Shown in pieces: positions 41,130 to 48,674 of a stretch of DNA of 64,000 bases. A model generated the notes under the pieces. The model was not told the origin of the DNA and made no database searches. It was given only the letters and a program-made list of their open reading frames with translations. The translations under genes and the position numbers were made by a program. This stretch comes from Bacteroidaceae bacterium. GTDB lineage: Bacteria > Bacteroidota > Bacteroidia > Bacteroidales > Bacteroidaceae. Numbering within the stretch: position 1 is the first letter of the stretch; every line of letters starts with the position of its first letter. The stretch spans positions 62,001-126,000 of the forward strand of contig JAILDV010000067.1 of NCBI GenBank assembly GCA_024688885.1, read 5' to 3'.

Positions 41130-41342
41130 TTATTCCTCAACGAAAGCTTCTACAGAGTCAACTGCTGCATCGAGTGTGTCGAGAGCTGCGTTAGCTTCGT
41201 CAAGCTCTGCATTTGCTGAATCAGCAACTGCTGCGAGAGAGTCTGCTGCCTTCTGGATTTCGTCGAGCTGGCCAGCACAACCGTTGCAAGAAGCGAATGA
41301 AATGGCAACGAGTGCCATAGCTGCGAAAAGAATCTTTTTCAT
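41130..41342 (-). CDS. Lpp-like small helical lipoprotein
   Basis: The product is 70 aa. The lipobox is FASC with Cys19. After NGCAG the mature protein is one continuous Ala/Asp/Leu-rich helix with heptad spacing (LDEIQKAADSLAAVADSANA, then ELDEANAALDTLDAAVDSVEA). This recalls the coiled-coil Braun lipoprotein of Enterobacteria, but it lacks the terminal Lys for peptidoglycan attachment. It ends in FVEE. It could coat or brace the envelope. It is probably co-transcribed with the TM2 gene 67 bp upstream and stopped by the terminator at 41031-41076. Confidence 0.78.
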   Translation of the reverse strand: MKKILFAAMALVAISFASCNGCAGQLDEIQKAADSLAAVADSANAELDEANAALDTLDAAVDSVEAFVEE

Positions 41343-41409
41343 AATGCTTTTTTTGTTAAATGTTACTTTTGCTTTTACTTATAAAAAACACCGTTTTGTT
41401 GGTGAGAAA

Positions 41410-41628
41410 TTACATGAAGAACTTCTTAGCTTCAACACGTGCCTGGAACTGCTCGTCAGTGTCCATCAGATAGATGATACCCTCAATCAGACCAAGGATG
41501 CTTGGAATACCAGTCCAGCAAAGCAGGATGTAAACTACGCCTGGCATTACGTTGCCCATGTAGAACTTGTGGATACCGATGCCACCAACCAGGATTCCGA
41601 GAATACCTGCTACCATTTTATTTTTCAT
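41410..41628 (-). CDS. TM2 domain membrane protein
   Basis: The product is 72 aa. Two transmembrane helices (KMVAGILGILVGGIGIHKFY and MPGVVYILLCWTGIPSILGL) are joined by the short YMGN turn, as in TM2 proteins. A charged tail DTDEQFQARVEAKKFFM follows. TM2 proteins are common and poorly understood; some link envelope sensing to other domains. It is the first gene on this strand after the promoter box at 41737-41744. Confidence 0.88.
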   Translation of the reverse strand: MKNKMVAGILGILVGGIGIHKFYMGNVMPGVVYILLCWTGIPSILGLIEGIIYLMDTDEQFQARVEAKKFFM

Positions 41629-41736
41629 AACTCAATTGTTTTTCTCGCGGTTGAGAAATCGTTTTAAGTTTTTATTTTAGTGCACAGATGAACCGCCATC
41701 TGGCACCTTTTTATTAATTCTGATTAGTTTCCGTTG

Positions 41737-41744
41737 CAAAAGTA
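41737..41744 (-). promoter_or_regulatory. -7 element upstream of the TM2 gene
   Basis: TACTTTTG on the minus strand, 108 bp before the TM2 ATG. No TTTG is seen at -33. Confidence 0.5.
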
Positions 41745-41899
41745 CAAACTTTTTTATTTAAATAAAAAGAAAAATGAAGAAAATCTTCCACAAAATGATG
41801 AAAAATAGTGGAAAGGAAACATGAAACAACTATTTGTGAAACATGGAAAGCCTATCTGAATTCCTCACTTTGCTAAAAAATCAAAAAGCGAGGCAATTA

Positions 41900-41931
41900 T
41901 TTGGGTAAGTCGTGAGAAAGTAGTACTTTTG
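41900..41931 (+). promoter_or_regulatory. Promoter of the DUF4835-recN run
   Basis: TTTG (41900-41903) and TACTTTTG (41924-41931) have a 20-bp spacer. It gives DUF4835-recN a promoter separate from coaBC. Confidence 0.75.
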
Positions 41932-41957
41932 CCGAAAAATAGGGAAAAAGTATTTGT

Positions 41958-42878
41958 ATGTGCCGTCTTTTGAACAGATTAACCATCCTTTTGGCTGCGA
42001 TTCTGTGGTGCTCCTCAGCCACTCGTGTTGAAGGGCAGGAACTGAATTGCACCGTCAAGGTCATCCATTCCCAGATACAAGGCACCAGCACCAGCGTGTT
42101 CGAATCGTTGGAGAGTGCCGTCAGTGAGTTCATGAACAACCGCTCATGGACAGAGTTGCAGTTCCAGAAGTCGGAGCGTATTGACTGCAACTTGAGCATT
42201 ACGGTCAAGAAATACAATGCCTCAAACGACGCATTCACTTGTGAGCTACTTTTTCAGGTCACACGCCCTGTCTTCAATTCGGGCTACAACACCGTGGTCT
42301 TCTCCATGCGCGACACCGAGTTCACCTTCACCTATCAGGAACAGGATGCGCTCGAATTCAACGTCAATAACATGGACAACAACCTGACGGCGATGCTGGC
42401 ATACTACGCCTATCTGTTCATCGGGTTAGATTTAGACACATTCTCCCCCATGGGCGGAACGGAAGTGCTGCATGTGGTGGAAAACATTGTGAACAGTGCA
42501 CAAGCCATGTCTGAACCAGGTTGGAAAGCCTTTGACAAGACCAACAATCGCCACGCCATCATCGACGACTACATGGATTCCTCTATGGAGCCATTCCGTC
42601 AGATGCAGTATAAGTTTTACCGTCAAGGGCTCGATGAAATGGCACAAAATCCCGATCGTGGCCGCACCGCCATCACTGAGGCGCTTGAGTTGTTGAAAGA
42701 GGCGAAAAGCAACAAGCCCCTCTCGCAGCTTCCTCAGATATTTACCGACTTCAAGCGCGATGAACTCGTCAATATCTATTCCGGACACGGCACTGAGAAG
42801 GAGAGACAGGCGGTGTATGAAATCCTCGCTGACATCAATGCCAGCCAAAACACCTATTGGAACAAGATTAAGAAGTGA
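41958..42878 (+). CDS. DUF4835 (PorD-like) exported protein
   Basis: The product is 306 aa. The signal peptide ends about residue 27 (ATRVEGQ). DUF4835 landmarks are QELNCTVKVIHSQIQGTSTS (about 27-46), FMNNRSWTELQF, RPVFNSGYNTVVFSMRD, MLAYYAYLFIGLDLDTFSPMGG and the final QNTYWNKIKK. PorD, its relative in Porphyromonas, is needed for type IX secretion, and DUF4835 proteins usually follow coaBC. Here it is cut off from coaBC by the minus-strand cassette but still precedes recN by 53 bp. A type IX role in this organism is inference; no other por gene is in the window. Confidence 0.88.
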   Translation: MCRLLNRLTILLAAILWCSSATRVEGQELNCTVKVIHSQIQGTSTSVFESLESAVSEFMNNRSWTELQFQKSERIDCNLSITVKKYNASNDAFTCELLFQVTRPVFNSGYNTVVFSMRDTEFTFTYQEQDALEFNVNNMDNNLTAMLAYYAYLFIGLDLDTFSPMGGTEVLHVVENIVNSAQAMSEPGWKAFDKTNNRHAIIDDYMDSSMEPFRQMQYKFYRQGLDEMAQNPDRGRTAITEALELLKEAKSNKPLSQLPQIFTDFKRDELVNIYSGHGTEKERQAVYEILADINASQNTYWNKIKK

Positions 42879-42891
42879 CAGCATGAAGGAA

Positions 42892-42921
42892 TGACAAGCG
42901 AAAAAGTGACAAGTGAAAAAG
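42892..42921. repeat. Two 15-bp direct repeats before recN
   Basis: TGACAAGCGAAAAAG is followed at once by TGACAAGTGAAAAAG, then TGAAG. They fill most of the 53-bp gap before recN. Confidence 0.75.
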
Positions 42922-42931
42922 TGAAGCATCA

Positions 42932-44602
42932 ATGATACGTCATCTGCATATAGAAAACTACGCGCTGATTGAACATCTCGACATGGATTTCCACACGGGT
43001 TTCTCCGTTATCACGGGTGAGACGGGTGCCGGAAAGTCCATCATTCTTGGCGCCATCGGTTTGTTGTTGGGACAACGGGCAGACTCCCGTTCCATCAAGG
43101 GCGATGCCAAACGATGTGTGGTCGAAGCGGTTTTCGATATATCCCATGCCCCTTTGGATGAGTTCTTTCAGGAGAATGACCTCGATTCTGATGGAAAGGA
43201 GTGCATCATTCGCCGTGAACTCACATCGGCAGGCAAGTCGCGTGCCTTTATCAACGACACCCCCGCCTCGCTTGCGCAACTGAAGGAATTGGGCGAACAG
43301 TTGCTCGACATCCATTCCCAGCACAAGAATCTTCTCTTAGGCAAAGAGGACTTCCAAATGAGTGTGCTCGACATTCTTGCAGGGCATCAGGAACAACTTG
43401 CCACCTACAAAGACGAATACAAAGAATTCCGTCGCCTCGAAAAGCAGTTGGAGGAAGCCCTGGAAGAGGCGAAGAGTGGCAAGGAAGACGAGGATTATCT
43501 GCGTTTCCAAGTGAATCAACTCGCAGATGCCAACTTGCAGGAAGACGAGCAGGAAGCACTGGAGGAAGAGGCTGAGACACTAGAACATGCCGAAGACATC
43601 AAGTCCTCCCTCTACTCATCAGCCGCTCTCCTGCAATCTGCAACAGACGGCACCGACGTGCTCGGTTTGCTCAAGCAGACCCTTTCGTCCATCCAATCTG
43701 TTTCATCTGTTTATCCCGCTTCGGAAGAACTTGCAGAACGTCTCGATTCCTGCTATATAGAACTGAAAGATGTGGCGAATGAGTTGGAGAATCGAGCTGA
43801 AGATGTCGAGTACAATCCCCAACGTCTTGAGCAGGTGAACGAGCGTCTGAACACCATCTACACCTTGCAGAAAAAGCATGGAGTGGAGAGCATTGCCGAG
43901 TTGCTGGAGATACAACGGAAGATGGAAGAAAAGTTGTCGCGCATCACCCATTCGGATGAGTATATCGAGGAGCTTGGCAAATGTGTGGATGCTCAAAAAA
44001 CTAAATTGCTGACATTGGCTGAAAACCTTTCACAATCGCGCATTCAAGCTGCGAAGGGGGTGGAAAAAGAAATGGAAAAACGACTGCTTCCATTAGGCAT
44101 GCCAAACGTGCAGTTCAAGTGTTCTGTCATTGCCAATCCAGAAGAGCTTACACCCTCAGGATATGACCAAGTGCAGTTCCTTTTCAATGCTAACAAGAGT
44201 GGGAGTCCCAAGCCTGTCAGCCAAATCGCATCGGGTGGCGAAATTGCCCGTGTGATGTTATCGCTCAAGGCACTCATTGCCGGTGCGATCAAGTTGCCCA
44301 CTATCATCTTCGACGAGATTGATACGGGTGTGAGCGGTTCTATTGCAGAGAAGATGGCACGAATCATGAAGGAGATGGGTGAAAAGGATCGTCAGGTTAT
44401 CTCCATCACCCACCTGCCACAAATTGCCGCTCTTGGCACCCACCATTATAAAGTCTATAAGGAAGAGTCGGCAAATGACACGCTGAGCCATATCATCCCA
44501 TTGAACGACGAGCAGCGCATCGAGGAGATTGCCTGCATGCTCAGTGGAGAACACCTTACGCAAGCTGCGCTCGACAATGCCAAAACCCTGTTAGGAAAAT
44601 GA
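42932..44602 (+). CDS. recN: DNA repair ATPase RecN
   Basis: The product is 556 aa. It is an SMC-like protein: Walker A GETGAGKSIILG (29-40), a long coiled-coil middle (about 165-370), then the signature SQIASGGEIARVMLSLKAL and Walker B TIIFDEIDTGVSG. RecN assists double-strand-break repair by recombination. It starts MIRHLHIENYALIEHLD, the usual family start. It overlaps the next gene by 4 bp (44599-44602). Confidence 0.97.
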   Translation: MIRHLHIENYALIEHLDMDFHTGFSVITGETGAGKSIILGAIGLLLGQRADSRSIKGDAKRCVVEAVFDISHAPLDEFFQENDLDSDGKECIIRRELTSAGKSRAFINDTPASLAQLKELGEQLLDIHSQHKNLLLGKEDFQMSVLDILAGHQEQLATYKDEYKEFRRLEKQLEEALEEAKSGKEDEDYLRFQVNQLADANLQEDEQEALEEEAETLEHAEDIKSSLYSSAALLQSATDGTDVLGLLKQTLSSIQSVSSVYPASEELAERLDSCYIELKDVANELENRAEDVEYNPQRLEQVNERLNTIYTLQKKHGVESIAELLEIQRKMEEKLSRITHSDEYIEELGKCVDAQKTKLLTLAENLSQSRIQAAKGVEKEMEKRLLPLGMPNVQFKCSVIANPEELTPSGYDQVQFLFNANKSGSPKPVSQIASGGEIARVMLSLKALIAGAIKLPTIIFDEIDTGVSGSIAEKMARIMKEMGEKDRQVISITHLPQIAALGTHHYKVYKEESANDTLSHIIPLNDEQRIEEIACMLSGEHLTQAALDNAKTLLGK

Positions 44603-46311
44603 AAAGAAACACGTTATACACCCTTCTCTTGTGCCTGGTGGCACTCACTGGCTATGCCCAACCCAAATTTGCCTCTAAAGTGAGCAAGGGCATCATCTCG
44701 CTTAACACCTATGACCGTCAGGGTAATCTCTTGCGTCAGGGCACCGCTTTCTATGTTGGAGCCAATGGCGAGGCAATAGCCGACTATCGCCTTTTCAAAA
44801 ATGCCTATCAGGCATCTGTCATTGATGCCGACGGCAAGCAATTGAAGGTGGATTACATCTTAGGAGCCGATGACACCTATTCGATTGTGCGGTTTCATGT
44901 CAATACCAAGGGGAATGTGGCGATTCCTGCCGTTACTGCCATTCAGCCGATGAAATCGACGTTTTTTGTGTTGGGACGAGCTGAAGGCGGCAAGATGGAA
45001 AGTGAAGAGGCTGTGGTGGCTGATACGGCGATGATTAACGGAAAATATGTCTATTATGGTTTGGACAAGCCTCTGAACGATGCCTTGATAGGAGCGCCCG
45101 TGTTCAATCAGAGTGGCAATTTGGTGGGTGTGCTTCATCCACAGATGGGTGGGAAAAACTATGTGCTCGATATCCGTTTCCGCAACGAATTGCAGATGGC
45201 TGCCTTTCCCACCAATTCCGCTGCAGTGGCATTGGGCAACATCTTTATATCCAAGGCATTGCCACCCACTCAAGAGGAGGCGCTTGTGTATCTCTACACC
45301 AAGTCGCGTTCCACCTCTAACGAGGAATATCTCGATTTGGTCAACCGCTTCATTGAAACTTATCCTAAGAATGCAGAAGGCTATCTGCGTCGTGCTACCC
45401 CTCTGATAGACATGACACGTTTTGACGAGGCTGATCGCGACATGCAGCAATACCTCTCACTGGTGGACGATAAGGCAGTCGGCAATTACAATGTCGCATC
45501 GCTCATTTTCGATAAACTCCGTTTGCAACCTGAACCAGCCTATGAGAAGTGGAACGAGGACGTGGCTCTTCAGTATGTGGACAAAGCCCTGTCGCTCAAT
45601 GCTTCCAAGTCCGATGCAGAAGAGCAGAAACTGGAGAAGACGAGATACCGCATCCTGAAAGGGCAGCTGCTCCTGAACAAGCCCGATTATGACGGTGCGT
45701 TGGCGCTTTATGAGGAACTGAACAACGAGAGCGGTGGCGCTCCCCCTTATCTCTATGCCATCAGTCTTGCAAGAGAGGGAAGGGGCGATTCCATCGGGGC
45801 AGTGTTGGAACCCATTGACAGCGCTATCGCCAAATTTGGCAATCCTCTGCCTGCCGAGGCTGCCAATTTTGTCATTCGCCGTGGACAACTCAATGCCAAT
45901 GCAGGCAACTATCGTGAGGCAGTGCAGGACTACAACCAATATGCCTATCTGATGCACAATCAGGTCAGCCCTGTCTTCTACTATGAGCGCTCGCAGATAG
46001 AGGTGAATGCGCGTATGTACCAGCCTGCTCTTGACGACATCAACAAAGCCATTGAGTTGGCACCCCGTGAATCTCTCTACTATATGGCAAAGGCAGCCCT
46101 TGCTGTGCGTGTGAGCATGTTCGACGAGTGCATAGAGGCTTGTCAGACAGCTCTTCGCCTCAACTCAACCATCATCGATGCCTACCGCATCCTTGGTTAT
46201 GCACAGTTCCAGAAAGGTGACAAGACATCTGCTCGAACAAACCTTGATAAAGCTGCTGAAATGGGCGATGAAACCGCTAAAAAACTCATTTCTACCCTCT
46301 TCACCCCTTGA
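44599..46311 (+). CDS. Exported trypsin-fold pseudoprotease with TPR repeats
   Basis: The product is 570 aa. The signal peptide ends at GYAQ (about 21). Residues 25-215 look like a trypsin/DegP-type barrel: GTAFYVGANGEAIADYRLF stands where DegP has its His strand, and LIGAPVFNQSGNLVGVL stands where the Ser loop lies. The catalytic His appears as Arg and the Ser as Ala, so it is probably inactive. Residues 235-570 are TPR units (YLRRATPLIDMTRFDEADRD, and later AYRILGYAQFQKGDKTSA). A binding or chaperone role in the periplasm is likely. It is coupled to recN by a 4-bp overlap. Confidence 0.8.
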   Translation: MKRNTLYTLLLCLVALTGYAQPKFASKVSKGIISLNTYDRQGNLLRQGTAFYVGANGEAIADYRLFKNAYQASVIDADGKQLKVDYILGADDTYSIVRFHVNTKGNVAIPAVTAIQPMKSTFFVLGRAEGGKMESEEAVVADTAMINGKYVYYGLDKPLNDALIGAPVFNQSGNLVGVLHPQMGGKNYVLDIRFRNELQMAAFPTNSAAVALGNIFISKALPPTQEEALVYLYTKSRSTSNEEYLDLVNRFIETYPKNAEGYLRRATPLIDMTRFDEADRDMQQYLSLVDDKAVGNYNVASLIFDKLRLQPEPAYEKWNEDVALQYVDKALSLNASKSDAEEQKLEKTRYRILKGQLLLNKPDYDGALALYEELNNESGGAPPYLYAISLAREGRGDSIGAVLEPIDSAIAKFGNPLPAEAANFVIRRGQLNANAGNYREAVQDYNQYAYLMHNQVSPVFYYERSQIEVNARMYQPALDDINKAIELAPRESLYYMAKAALAVRVSMFDECIEACQTALRLNSTIIDAYRILGYAQFQKGDKTSARTNLDKAAEMGDETAKKLISTLFTP

Positions 46312-46428
46312 GTTTTTGGTAGCTATCTACAAAGGTTCACACCTCATACTTCGGTTTCAGGTTTAGATATCGCAAATGTACAACTTTCTCCTCTTTCCAC
46401 AAAATAAACCCATGAAAAATATGGGGAG

Positions 46429-46608
46429 GGTAAAAAAAGTAAATGGTAATTTTAGTAATTTGCAGGTTGGTTTGGGGGATTACTAATAGGGGGAGTACTG
46501 TAAATATATATAATTATATATATTTATTATTTATTATATATATATATTTATTACGCGCATACTCCCGTACACGAGATTTACCAAATTTACCATTTACTAA
46601 AATTACCT
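46429..46608. repeat. Composite AT-rich inverted repeat
   Basis: Outer arms built from GTAAATGGTAATTTTAGTAA and its reverse flank an inner pair GGGAGTA (46491-46497) and TACTCCC (46560-46566). Between them lies a perfect 26-bp AT palindrome at 46501-46526. The 570-bp gap 46312-46881 also contains the palindrome at 46729, a -7 box at 46794 and no gene that I can support. Confidence 0.75.
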
Positions 46609-46728
46609 TTTCATAGCCGCTATGCTGAGACCTCCATAAAGAATTGCTTGACTCCTCCGCAAAGACACGTGCATGTTGCCTGTAAAGACTTCAATGCATA
46701 TGAAAAACACCAGTCATTTTGAGCGGAA

Positions 46729-46775
46729 TTGGCACGCCCGTGCCAAAAATATTGTTCTTTGGCACAAAACTTGAT
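46729..46775. promoter_or_regulatory. Palindromic operator-like site plus half site
   Basis: TTGGCACG-CC-CGTGCCAA (46729-46746) is perfect. TTTGGCAC recurs at 46758-46765, 30 bp on, followed by AAAACTTGAT. Both lie 20-65 bp upstream of the -7 box at 46794. Confidence 0.5.
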
Positions 46776-46793
46776 ACCACTCCTTTTATGTCG

Positions 46794-46801
46794 TAACTTT
46801 G
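46794..46801 (+). promoter_or_regulatory. -7 element of the TPR-HTH regulator gene
   Basis: TAACTTTG, 80 bp before the ATG at 46882. No TTTG lies at the normal -33 distance. Confidence 0.55.
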
Positions 46802-46881
46802 CATCAGATTCAGTTGAAACAAAGAAAAATCCCCAAAAATTTGTTTATTAATTAGATTATCAATACATTTGCGAATTCAAA

Positions 46882-48477
46882 ATGATTATGACTCGGAAAA
46901 TCATCTACATACTGACATTTGCTTGGCTTGTTGCCATGCTTGGCGGTTGCACGAGTGGTGTGACTGAACAGCTGGAGCGAGCCGAGGCTTACTTGCCTGC
47001 AGAACCCGACAGCGCAGAGATGTGCCTGAACAGCATCGAACAGGAGAAACTCGATGATTCTCAGCGTGCATGGTACGGATTGTTGAGCACGATTGTATCT
47101 AATCATCAGAGCGAGGGCATCACTACCGATTCCATCATCCGTCCATGCTATGAATACTACCGCGATGAGTCGCATGAAGGGCAGACTTCCAACACGGAAC
47201 TTCTTCGTCACTATGCTCAGGCTTGCTACTACATGAGTGTGTTTTACACCAACAACGACAGCACCGATCAGTGCCATGAGTTGCTCCAGCAGTCCATTCG
47301 CTGTAGCGAAAAAAGTGAAGATTGGCACACTTGTTATCTGGCACACACCTTGCTCAGCCTCACCACCAGTTGGGAAAATCCGCAGGATGCCACCCAACAG
47401 GCGCAGAAAGCCCTCGACATCTACCACAAAATCAACGACGACATCAGTAACGAGGTGCTCATCATGGGACATGTGGCTGCCTGTTTCCTCGATGTGGAAG
47501 AACCCGATAGCGCCCTGGCATACTATCTGCAGGCATACGAACTGGCTGAGAAGAACCAACTGAAAGAGGCACAGAACAGCATCTGCATGGGACTGTCTGA
47601 CACTTACTGCTACATTGGCGCCTTCTGGCACGCCCTACACTATGCCAAGATTGGAGTGGAGACTGCCGACAGCACCACCCTTGTGCCTTCCTTGATTTCG
47701 CTGGCTCAATGCTACTATGCCAGCGACTCCCTCGACAAGGCGAAAGCGGTGCTCGACACCATTCCATGTGACTCCGACGACTACATCAACCGCTACCTCA
47801 CCCTGCGCACCCTCTCTGAGATTGCTGTGCAGAAACGCGATGTCGATTCTCTCTATGCCTACGTCGATTCTGCCTATGAGTTTCTGGAAGACCGTTTCTC
47901 ACGCGAACAACAGGTGAAGGATGCCGTGGTCATTCAGGAGAAGAAGCAGGAGGAGGTGCGTCATGAAACTGAACTTCACGGATGGATCATTGCCTTCACG
48001 CTCGTATTCCTTCTGCTGGTTGCTGGCATCGTCTTCTACTTCTACTATGTGCGCAAGCGTATGGCTCTTCAACCCGCAACGCCTGAGGCAAAGAAACAAC
48101 ATATTCGCCAACCCCTCACCCCCGAAGTGTTGCAGAAACGCCTGTTGCAACGTCTGGAATCTGTCCACAAACAACCCTCCACTCCCAAGCTGGAGAAGCG
48201 TGAGGAAAGGGCATGGGGAGAACTGGAAAAACTCATCAACGAAACCGACAACGACTTTGTGAAGAAACTGCGCCAGCAATATCCCGACTTCAAGGACAAG
48301 GACATCCAATTGTGCATGCTGGTGCGTCTGAAACTGACCAATGCTGCCATTGCCAATGTCTTCAACATCGGAGAGTCCGCAGTGAAAAAACGTAAATCTA
48401 CACTCAAAAAACAAGGTTTTCACATCTCCGAAACGGATATTATCTTTGAGCAGATAATAGAAGGGATTTATTTGTGA
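46882..48477 (+). CDS. Membrane TPR sensor with cytosolic LuxR-like HTH
   Basis: The product is 531 aa; the start may be ATG 46882 or ATG 46888. The lipobox LGGC gives Cys23. Residues 30-350 are TPR-like helices (DSALAYYLQAYELAEKN, SLDKAKAVLDTIP). A transmembrane helix lies about 374-400 (WIIAFTLVFLLLVAGIVFYF). The cytosolic part ends with a LuxR-like helix-turn-helix, LTNAAIANVFNIGESAVKKR. It could sense a signal outside and bind DNA directly without a kinase step, as other Bacteroidota TPR-TM-HTH proteins are thought to do. Its targets may be itself (palindrome at 46729) or the downstream DUF4419 gene (repeats at 48538). Confidence 0.82.
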   Translation: MIMTRKIIYILTFAWLVAMLGGCTSGVTEQLERAEAYLPAEPDSAEMCLNSIEQEKLDDSQRAWYGLLSTIVSNHQSEGITTDSIIRPCYEYYRDESHEGQTSNTELLRHYAQACYYMSVFYTNNDSTDQCHELLQQSIRCSEKSEDWHTCYLAHTLLSLTTSWENPQDATQQAQKALDIYHKINDDISNEVLIMGHVAACFLDVEEPDSALAYYLQAYELAEKNQLKEAQNSICMGLSDTYCYIGAFWHALHYAKIGVETADSTTLVPSLISLAQCYYASDSLDKAKAVLDTIPCDSDDYINRYLTLRTLSEIAVQKRDVDSLYAYVDSAYEFLEDRFSREQQVKDAVVIQEKKQEEVRHETELHGWIIAFTLVFLLLVAGIVFYFYYVRKRMALQPATPEAKKQHIRQPLTPEVLQKRLLQRLESVHKQPSTPKLEKREERAWGELEKLINETDNDFVKKLRQQYPDFKDKDIQLCMLVRLKLTNAAIANVFNIGESAVKKRKSTLKKQGFHISETDIIFEQIIEGIYL

Positions 48478-48537
48478 TACTTTTATTCATTTTCAAATAG
48501 ATACCATTTCTTCTTTCCACCCTATTTTCTACCTCCT

Positions 48538-48597
48538 TGTAAAATATTTGTAAATTATTCTGGAGACGCACTTGAAAATGTAAAATTTTTGTAAATT
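48538..48597. repeat. Two 19-bp direct repeats upstream of the DUF4419 gene
   Basis: TGTAAAATATTTGTAAATT (48538-48556) and TGTAAAATTTTTGTAAATT (48579-48597) are 41 bp apart, close to four helical turns. They lie between the HTH gene and the -7 box at 48629. Confidence 0.7.
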
Positions 48598-48628
48598 CAT
48601 TTTCTTGGTGTTTTGAGAACGAAAGGCG

Positions 48629-48636
48629 TAACTTTG
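48629..48636 (+). promoter_or_regulatory. -7 element of the DUF4419 gene
   Basis: TAACTTTG lies 39 bp before the ATG. No TTTG lies at the usual -33; the 19-bp repeats lie upstream. Confidence 0.6.
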
Positions 48637-48674
48637 TAGCAGAAAAATGTTTCACCAACTAAACACTACGCATT

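Larger units (their letters stand above)
41629..41957. other. Divergent intergenic region
   Basis: This 329-bp gap between the TM2 gene (minus) and the DUF4835 gene (plus) holds one -7 box for each direction. The middle is A/T-rich (41745-41890). I see no gene or repeat in it. Confidence 0.7.
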
